Below are positions 57,380 to 64,000 of a stretch of DNA of 64,000 bases, in pieces. This stretch comes from Nocardia sp. BMG51109. Lineage in GTDB: Bacteria; Actinomycetota; Actinomycetes; Mycobacteriales; Mycobacteriaceae. The notes beneath the pieces were generated by a model. It saw nothing but the letters and a program-made list of their open reading frames with translations. It searched no databases and had not been told where the DNA came from. Numbering within the stretch: the stretch's first letter is position 1; the number at the start of each line of letters is the position of its first letter. The stretch spans positions 3,224,001-3,288,000 of the forward strand of contig NZ_JAFQ01000004.1 of the NCBI RefSeq assembly GCF_000526215.1. Reading direction: 5' to 3'. A program made the position numbers and the translations under genes.

Positions 57380-58063
57380 TCACGTCACTCCCAAGCTCTT
57401 CTTCAGTCGTGTCAATCCATCGCGGATACGGGACTTAACGGTCGGTAACCCTACGCCGAGATGCTCCGCTACCTCCGCATAGGTCCGGCCCCCGAAGTAC
57501 GCGAGCGAGATGGCCTCCCGCTGTGTACTCGTCAGTGTGGCCAGGCCTTCCAGCACCGCCTGCTGCTCGAGTCTTCGTCCTACCTCTTCGGTGACCTCAT
57601 CGAATTCGTTACCGAGAGTGCTCGCGCCGTAAGTGACCTCGCGCTGGGCGTGCGCCTGCTCGGCACGGACACGGTCCACCGCTCGGCGATGGGCGAGCGT
57701 CATCAGCCAGGTGACCGCCGAGCCCTTGGCGGGGTCGAAGTTGGCTGCGGTACGCCAGATCTGGAGGTAGACCTCCTGCGTGGTCTCCTCCGCGTAGCCG
57801 GGATCGTGTAGGACGCGCAGCACCAGGCCGAAGACGCGAGCGCACGTTCGGTCGTACAGCTCGGCGAAGGCCCGCTGGTCGGATCGGCCGCAGCGCTCGA
57901 GAAGCGCGGCTAGTTCGATGCTTTCGGCTGCGCGTGCCGTCACCGCAGAGGTTGCTCGGGGTGGCGCGTCCACCCGCTCGTCCCCGACCGCTTGCTGGAA
58001 CGAGTCGCCCTCTGCGGCCGGCGGCCGCGTTGTCACAACGCTCCATTCTGTGTCATCGGCCAC
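57380..58063 (-). CDS. sigK: ECF RNA polymerase sigma factor SigK
   Basis: 227-residue ECF sigma factor. Residues 1-45 are a low-complexity extension. Region 2 is about 55-120 (SDQRAFAELYDRTCARVFGL, GYAEETTQEVYLQIWR, GSAVTWLMTLAHRRAVDRVR), and region 4 about 165-225 (TSTQREAISLAYFGGRTYAEV, LGVGLPTVKSRIRDGLTRLKK). These motifs fit SigK of mycobacteria, where it controls mpt70/mpt83-type genes. GTG at 58063 is the longest start, but its Shine-Dalgarno (AGGAGG) is 22 bases away; a GTG at 58036 preceded by GGAG would give 218 residues. An anti-sigma-like gene follows after one base. Confidence 0.92.
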   Translation of the reverse strand: MADDTEWSVVTTRPPAAEGDSFQQAVGDERVDAPPRATSAVTARAAESIELAALLERCGRSDQRAFAELYDRTCARVFGLVLRVLHDPGYAEETTQEVYLQIWRTAANFDPAKGSAVTWLMTLAHRRAVDRVRAEQAHAQREVTYGASTLGNEFDEVTEEVGRRLEQQAVLEGLATLTSTQREAISLAYFGGRTYAEVAEHLGVGLPTVKSRIRDGLTRLKKSLGVT

Positions 58064-58406
58064 TACCGTAGCGGGCGGCTATGACCTCCTCTCGGGTGGG
58101 GTGTCGGCAAACCGCCTGTAGCCCAGCGGTTTTCGGACATCTCCCGACACGCCGAGGGTTCTTTTAGGAGACACGCCGTGACACGCCGGGGGCTGTGCGA
58201 AACGCTGTGGCAAGGCTTCTGGCCATCTCGCGTCAGGCGTATCGGCGGTGACCGAAGGGGCCTGCGCGTCTGTGTCGGTATCCACCGGCCGGCAGTTTCG
58301 GTGGCCGGGTGTTTGCTAGGCATTCGGCGCGCCGTGCGTTCCGGATGGGAGAGAATTCGTCGCCGACCCCCCGGCAGGGGCACGACCTGCGAATTCCCTT
58401 ACCGGC
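58064..58406. other. Upstream region of sigK
   Basis: 343 bases without a gene. GACACGCC recurs three times between about 58140 and 58190. Read on the minus strand, GAGAGGAGG occurs near 58086 but not at normal distance from the sigK start. A sigK-type promoter could not be assigned. Confidence 0.4.
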
Positions 58407-58700
58407 TCAGACAGTTACGCGGCGGCGGTTGCGCCGGACGTGCATTTCGCGCTCGGTCTCCGACATCCCGCCCCAGATGCCGTAGGGCTCGCTGACCTTC
58501 AGTGCGTGGCTGCGGCACTGCATGAGCACCGGGCAGGTGCGGCAGATCTCCTTGGCGCGCAGTTCGCGTTGCGCGCGAGCGCGTCCGCGTTCACCATCGG
58601 GATGGAAGAACACCGATGAGTCCACTCCACGGCAGGAACCGCGCATCTGCCAGTCCCAGATGTCGGCATTCGGACCGGGGAGGTGGGTGGGCATGGGCAT
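58407..58700 (-). CDS. whiB3: WhiB family iron-sulfur regulator, WhiB3-like
   Basis: 97-residue redox-sensing DNA-binding protein that coordinates a 4Fe-4S cluster with Cys23, Cys53, Cys56 and Cys62. It reads THLPGPNADIWDWQMRG, then DSSVFFHPDGERGRARAQRE, the Cys-X2-Cys-X5-Cys run RTCPVLMQC, and the turn PYGIWGGMSETERE with a basic tail RRNRRR. This is very like M. tuberculosis WhiB3 (Rv3416), and the neighbours are also those of whiB3 (groEL1 side and Rv3415c-sigD side). The ATG at 58700 has GGGAG six bases upstream. Confidence 0.94.
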   Translation of the reverse strand: MPMPTHLPGPNADIWDWQMRGSCRGVDSSVFFHPDGERGRARAQRELRAKEICRTCPVLMQCRSHALKVSEPYGIWGGMSETEREMHVRRNRRRVTV

Positions 58701-59359
58701 GGTGAACTCCCTCATGTGCGAGCTCGTCGGCGTTGTCGAGCGGTGCTTGTCAGCAGCGGTCTGTCCGTACCCTGGGCGCGGCCGGTCAGACCTCGCCGAG
58801 AACGGGCTCGGACCGATTCGCCGGGGTCCGGCGATCGCAGTTCGTGGCACCGCAATTTCGTACGGCGCCGACGACGGCGATGTCGTACGTTAGGACGCAT
58901 AGCGAAATCCAGTCAATAGTTTCCCTGTCGACGATTTCAAAGAGCGCGGACCCCAGATTTAACCTACCCGCTATTTACATCTCGGCCATCGATAGCGATA
59001 CTGAGCGGTTGGCCGAGCTGATGGCCGCTATGATGCCTGCTGTGAGTACTCATAAAATTGCAGGTCATGACGTGTTTGCCGGGAATGAATAGTACGTGCG
59101 CCCCACTTCCGGCGCGAGTTGTGGTATGTGCCGGTAGTCACCGGCCGGGCGAATGCCGGCGAGTCCGAGATGGCCGAGCCGAGGCGCCGAGGTTAATTAT
59201 CAGAAAAGCATGCGAATTCCTTACATACATGCTGAGTGATAGCCCACGATGGTTTTACCAGATGGAAACATCAATACAGCTTTATTAATGCTGAAAGGTT
59301 GCCAGGAGTTCGTCGGAGCTGCGTGCCGGGGGGTGCGCGGCACCGGATAAGGTGCGGCG
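58701..59359. other. Divergent region, whiB3-like and Rv3415c-like genes
   Basis: 659 bases without a convincing gene. About 58890-59090 and 59195-59300 are much more AT-rich than the rest of the window (for example TTAATTATCAGAAAAGCATG near 59192), suiting promoter or regulator-binding sites for redox-responsive whiB3. A short frame (59058-59288) has no recognised content. Confidence 0.45.
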
Positions 59360-60268
59360 GTGCACGAGTTTTCCGCGGCGCCGCACGGGTGGCCGGACCC
59401 GGTCCGCGAGGTGTTCGCCGAGGCGGCTTTCGGAAATCGTCCCGGTATCGCTGCCGGTGAATTGCCGAGCGCCGCCGGCCCCGTCGAATCCTGGTTGCGC
59501 GCGGTCGTCCTGGGCGGCCGGGGCAGGTACGCCGCCGCCCGCGCCGAACTGTGCCGCACCCGCCGCGCCACCGCGGATCCGGTGCTGCGCTCGCTGGCCA
59601 CGAGCACCGAGGCATCGCTGCTGCGGCAGCTCGGCTGGCATGCGCGGGCGGCCGCGCTGGACGGCCGGGCGCTCGCCCTGGCGCTGCCGGATGTGCCGAA
59701 CGGCGACGAACGGCGGGACGCCGTGCGTTCCGAGGCGGTTTGCGACGCGTTGACCGGATTGGCCGCCGACGCGCTGGGCACCGCCCGGCCGGATCTGTCG
59801 GCCCGGCTGCTGGAACGTTGCCAGGGCTATCTCGAGGTCTTTCCCGGCGGATCCGGCGACCGCCGCGTGCGGCTGCGCTGGCACTGGGTGTCGGCCGAGA
59901 CCGCCCTCGCGGCCTCCGGCGGGGTGCCGATCGCCACAACGGCGCTGCGGCATGCCGAGACCGCGCTGGCGCTCGCCGAGCGGTGTCCGTCGGTCCGGCA
60001 TCGCGTCAAGACCCGTCTACTTCTCGCCGCCGCCGCGGCGGCCGCCGGCGATCTCGACCGGTGCCGCACGGCGGCCGAGATCGCCTCGGCCCAGAGCCGG
60101 GACAACGGCCTGCTGCCGCTGCGATGGGCGTGCGCGATGCTGCGGGCCGGAGTCGGTGCGGGATCGTCGGCCGCGCGGGCGGCGGCGGAGGCGAACGCCT
60201 GTGCGCAGGCACTGGCCGGGCAGGGTGGTTTATTGCGCTCCGAGGGCGGGGTTTCGCGTGATGATTGA
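59360..60268 (+). CDS. Conserved hypothetical helical-repeat protein, Rv3415c-like
   Basis: 302-residue all-helical protein with TPR-like repeats: VESWLRAVVLGGRGRYAAAR, LRSLATSTEASLLRQLGWHA, HAETALALAERCPSVRHRVK and LLLAAAAAAAGDLDRCRTAA. It lies just before sigD, between it and whiB3, where M. tuberculosis has Rv3415c, a hypothetical of similar size. The start is GTG at 59360 with GGATAAGG before it. A role with SigD is suggested only by synteny. No signal peptide, membrane helix or known catalytic motif. Confidence 0.78.
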   Translation: MHEFSAAPHGWPDPVREVFAEAAFGNRPGIAAGELPSAAGPVESWLRAVVLGGRGRYAAARAELCRTRRATADPVLRSLATSTEASLLRQLGWHARAAALDGRALALALPDVPNGDERRDAVRSEAVCDALTGLAADALGTARPDLSARLLERCQGYLEVFPGGSGDRRVRLRWHWVSAETALAASGGVPIATTALRHAETALALAERCPSVRHRVKTRLLLAAAAAAAGDLDRCRTAAEIASAQSRDNGLLPLRWACAMLRAGVGAGSSAARAAAEANACAQALAGQGGLLRSEGGVSRDD

Positions 60269-60387
60269 GCACAGGTGTCGCCCGTCTCGTCTTGGGCAGC
60301 CGCTATTGTTGGAGCCGTTCCGCCGACCGGCGGAAGCACCGGTCACGACCGACCGTGCCACTTGTAACGCCAGGACTACTTCTGACG

Positions 60388-60966
60388 ATGACGCACACGG
60401 GCGAAGAGTTGGACGCCGCCGTTGCTGCCGCAGGGCAGGGCGATCGTTCGGCTTTAGCTCAGGTACTGGAGATCATCCGCCCCCTGGTGGTTCGCTACTG
60501 CCGAGCGCGGATCGGATCCGCGGAGCGTGGGCAGCTCTCCGCGGACGACGTTGCGCAGGAGGTCTGTCTTGCCGTAATGACCGCCCTGCCCCGTTATCAG
60601 GACCAAGGGCGGCCGTTCATGGCCTTCGTGTACGGAATCGCTTCGCACAAGGTTGCCGACGCACATCGTAATGCCGCCCGTAACAAGGCCGATGCGATGG
60701 CCGAAGTACCAGATGTCATATCCACCGACCAGGGGCCGGAGCAGCGCGCTCTCGATTCCGAAACCAGCCGGCAGATGAACAGTTTGCTGGCGACGCTTCC
60801 GGAGAAGCATCGAGAGATCCTGATCCTGCGATTGGTCATGGGTCTGTCAGCAGAAGAAACTGCTGCCGCCGTGGGCAGTACGGCGGGAGCTATACGGGTA
60901 GCCCAGCACCGGGCGCTCGCGAAACTGAAGTCACAAGTGGCGAGGGCAGGTGAAATGTATGGCTAG
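60388..60966 (+). CDS. sigD: ECF RNA polymerase sigma factor SigD
   Basis: 192-residue ECF sigma factor. Region 2 holds LEIIRPLVVRYCRARIGSAE and DDVAQEVCLAVMTALPRYQD with RPFMAFVYGIASHKVADAHR. Region 4 holds LPEKHREILILRLVMGLSAE and STAGAIRVAQHRALAKLK. This is the SigD type. The ATG at 60388 (MTHTGEELDAA) is chosen; the in-frame upstream sequence is not sigma-like. The stop overlaps the start region of the anti-sigma gene rsdA by 8 bases, so both are one operon, as in Rv3414c-Rv3413c. Confidence 0.94.
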   Translation: MTHTGEELDAAVAAAGQGDRSALAQVLEIIRPLVVRYCRARIGSAERGQLSADDVAQEVCLAVMTALPRYQDQGRPFMAFVYGIASHKVADAHRNAARNKADAMAEVPDVISTDQGPEQRALDSETSRQMNSLLATLPEKHREILILRLVMGLSAEETAAAVGSTAGAIRVAQHRALAKLKSQVARAGEMYG

Positions 60967-62050
60967 GGATGGCGAGCGCGGTCGGGGCGACTGGAAGGCG
61001 CGACGTGGATCGCACAACAGCGATCCCTACGCCGACGCATCCGGTGACACCGGGCCGGTCGACATCGCCGCGGTCCGCCGCGACGACACGTTGATCGATG
61101 CCATCGCCGGGGACGGACCCGTAACGACCGACAGCCCCGAGGAGTATCAACTCGCAACCCTCCTCGCGAACTGGCGGGCAGAGATCGTCGAGGAGCCGTT
61201 GCCGGGCGGGCCGGATCTGGATGCCGTTGTCGCGGCGGTCAATCAGGAGATCGGCGCGCGGCAGGCGAGGGTTAACGTCGGTCGGCGAAGTCGTCTGCGG
61301 TTGGTTCGCCCGCTCATGGGCGCGGCGGCCGCGGTGGCACTGATCTTCGGTGGTACGACGGCATTCTCCTACAGCGCGCAGCCGGGTGATCCGCTGTGGC
61401 GGGTCAAGGAGGTGGTGTTCAGCCAGCAGGCGCAGACCACCATCGCCCAGCGTGCCGACGACGATCTGACCGCGGCGCAGAACTTCATCGATCAGGGCCA
61501 GCCGGAACGGGCCCAGCCCCTGCTGGAGGGGGTCCGCCACACCGCCACCCAGGTGGACGACGGCCAGCGCAAGCACGAATTGGAGGAGCGCTGGAACCAG
61601 CTGGTGGCCCAGTTGAACGCGAAGGCGCCCGATATCGCGGCGTCGCTGGCCCCGCTCACCCCGTCGAATACGAGCGGTCGGCCGCAGCCGTCGACGACCG
61701 ATCGGCCGGGCAGCAGGCCCACCACCACTCCCGATATCGGGATTCTCGGTGGCACCGGGTCGAACGAACCCGACTCCGGGGAGCCGAGCACCAAGCCCGG
61801 CTCCACGGCGCCGACCTTCCCGTCGCTGCCCACCAGCGGGCTGCCGACGCTTCCGCAGGAACCACCGTCGAACGAGCCGACCGCCGGGCCGACCACCATC
61901 GGCTCGACGGGGGCATCGATTCCGGATTTCCCGTCCGGGCGCCCGGGCTCGAGGCCCGATCAGAACACCGTCCGTCCGAGCCTGCCACAGGTCGGGCCGA
62001 CCACGGTCATTCTTCCGCCGGCCGGATCGTTGCCGGGCGGACTCAGATAA
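60959..62050 (+). CDS. rsdA: Anti-sigma-D factor RsdA
   Basis: 363-residue membrane anti-sigma factor of SigD. The cytoplasmic N-terminus includes DIAAVRRDDTLIDAIAGDG, the SigD-binding region of RsdA, and EEYQLATLLANWRAEI. One membrane helix lies at about residues 118-138 (LMGAAAAVALIFGGTTAFSY). The outer part has a helical segment (QTTIAQRADDDLTAAQNFID) and a Pro/Thr/Ser/Gly-rich tail. AGGTGA five bases before the ATG at 60959 supports that start. In mycobacteria RsdA is released by ClpXP degradation; the same is inferred. Confidence 0.92.
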   Translation: MARDGERGRGDWKARRGSHNSDPYADASGDTGPVDIAAVRRDDTLIDAIAGDGPVTTDSPEEYQLATLLANWRAEIVEEPLPGGPDLDAVVAAVNQEIGARQARVNVGRRSRLRLVRPLMGAAAAVALIFGGTTAFSYSAQPGDPLWRVKEVVFSQQAQTTIAQRADDDLTAAQNFIDQGQPERAQPLLEGVRHTATQVDDGQRKHELEERWNQLVAQLNAKAPDIAASLAPLTPSNTSGRPQPSTTDRPGSRPTTTPDIGILGGTGSNEPDSGEPSTKPGSTAPTFPSLPTSGLPTLPQEPPSNEPTAGPTTIGSTGASIPDFPSGRPGSRPDQNTVRPSLPQVGPTTVILPPAGSLPGGLR

Positions 62051-62231
62051 TCGGCGGAATGCCGGTGCCACGCAGGGCCATCGGCCCGCGGCACGGCCGA
62101 TCGTTCGGCATTCGGCCACATTCGGGACATATCACCCGATCGCCTCGCGGCGGTCGGTTTCTTCTGTGCGCCGACGTGGTTTCGTCACGAACGGCGGGTT
62201 CGGTCACGAACTCGCCTCCGGCGGGCACGGT

Positions 62232-62645
62232 TCAGGCGTCGAAACCCTCGAACCCGTCGCCGTGTAGCGCCTCGTTCATCGACGCGTCGGCGTACCCGCG
62301 GCAGTAGTCCCACGTGACGTAGGCCTCCGGTGTCGGGTCGTAGGCGGGCTCGTGCGGGCGGACCGTGCCGTCGACCAGCAATTGAAGCAGGTTGGCGCGC
62401 AACATGTCCCAGTCGTGATAATGATCTTGTCGGCAGTCTTCGCAACTGACCACGAGCCCGCGGATGCCGCGGTGCGCCAGCAGTGCCTCGTAGACGGCGA
62501 GATCGGCGAGATCTTCCTCGACCGCTAGGCGCTCGTGAGGATCCAGCGGTTCCCCCGGCTCGATGGCATCGAGCGCGGCCGACGGGTCGGAGGGATCTCC
62601 GGCGAACGGATCCGGCGGCAGGCCAGGTGGTAGATGGTCACGCAC
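62232..62645 (-). CDS. DUF5319 family protein (Rv3412-like)
   Basis: 137-residue protein nearly matching M. tuberculosis Rv3412: RDHLPPGLPPDPFAGDPSD at the start, a helical acidic segment, then VVSCEDCRQDHYHDWDMLRA and the conserved end DPTPEAYVTWDYCRGYADAS. The Cys-X2-Cys and HYHDWD could bind a metal. Function unknown. It lies between rsdA and guaB as Rv3412 lies between Rv3413c and Rv3411c, but convergent with rsdA and divergent from guaB. GTG at 62645 is used. Confidence 0.93.
   Translation of the reverse strand: MRDHLPPGLPPDPFAGDPSDPSAALDAIEPGEPLDPHERLAVEEDLADLAVYEALLAHRGIRGLVVSCEDCRQDHYHDWDMLRANLLQLLVDGTVRPHEPAYDPTPEAYVTWDYCRGYADASMNEALHGDGFEGFDA

Positions 62646-64000
<1,355 letters not shown>

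Noticed and set aside
59058..59288. Small gene upstream of the Rv3415c-like gene
   Set aside because: No Shine-Dalgarno, no known motif, and lies in a probable promoter region.

Overview
The window reads as a high-GC actinomycete chromosome of the Mycobacteriales, most likely Nocardia or a close relative. The evidence is MspA-type mycolate outer-membrane porins, strongly GC-biased third codon positions, many GTG starts, ESX/type VII secretion-type proteins, WhiB and mycobacterial-type sigma factors, and blocks whose gene order I recognise from Mycobacterium tuberculosis (Rv0985c-Rv0996; Rv3443c-Rv3436c; Rv3433c; Rv3423c-Rv3411c). Species assignment is inference. No rRNA, tRNA, CRISPR, transposase or phage gene was found.

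Layout. 1-8.9 kb: two tandem MspA porins, a strong terminator, mscL, a SAF-domain protein, a Ruc/FmdB-type chaperone, 5-formyl-THF cyclo-ligase, then galU, glp, a RimJ-like acetyltransferase and sepX/glpR (a division-associated Glp-GlpR pair). 9-19 kb is accessory: TetR, aldose epimerase, a small Cys/His protein, AraC-type regulator, a FUSC exporter coupled to a MarR regulator behind an 18-bp perfect palindrome, a glycosyltransferase and a stand-alone LigD-type polymerase. 19-25 kb: metallopeptidase lipoprotein, an Rv1747-like FHA-ABC exporter and an actin/Hsp70-fold membrane protein. 25.6-31.8 kb: rplM-rpsI, glmM and a four-gene overlapping operon with two ESX-type proteins. 32-38.8 kb: ABC-F ATPase, PspC protein and a second, oppositely oriented ESX-type pair. 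39-44.7 kb: glmS, a lytic transglycosylase-like protein, a cupredoxin lipoprotein and the NAD(P)HX repair enzyme. 45-51.8 kb: SDR, alr, a hydrolase, tsaE, tsaB, rimI and tsaD. 52-57 kb: a second actin-fold membrane protein, then groES-groEL1 behind CIRCE. 57-64 kb: sigK with a shortened anti-sigma gene, whiB3-like, an Rv3415c-like gene, sigD-rsdA, a DUF5319 gene and the 5' part of guaB.

Functional themes: supply of cell-wall precursors (GalU, GlmS, GlmM, Alr), envelope traffic (porins, MscL, FUSC, FHA-ABC, ESX proteins), the tRNA t6A pathway (TsaE/B/D), protein folding (GroES/EL1, Ruc, two actin-fold ATPase-like proteins) and stress transcription (SigK, SigD, WhiB3).

The least expected signals lie between genes. 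First, a 77-bp repeat encodes a 26-residue mini-ORF that carries its own Shine-Dalgarno and overlaps the next start codon as GTGA; it lies ahead of rimI and, as a tandem pair, ahead of the ABC-F gene. Second, several intergenic tandem arrays have different units (24, 66 and 44-45 bp). Third, the anti-SigK gene ends before any membrane segment. Fourth, two small sequences share an EP-LTP-KA-H-C-A-L pattern, one of them lying in frame upstream of the glycosyltransferase.
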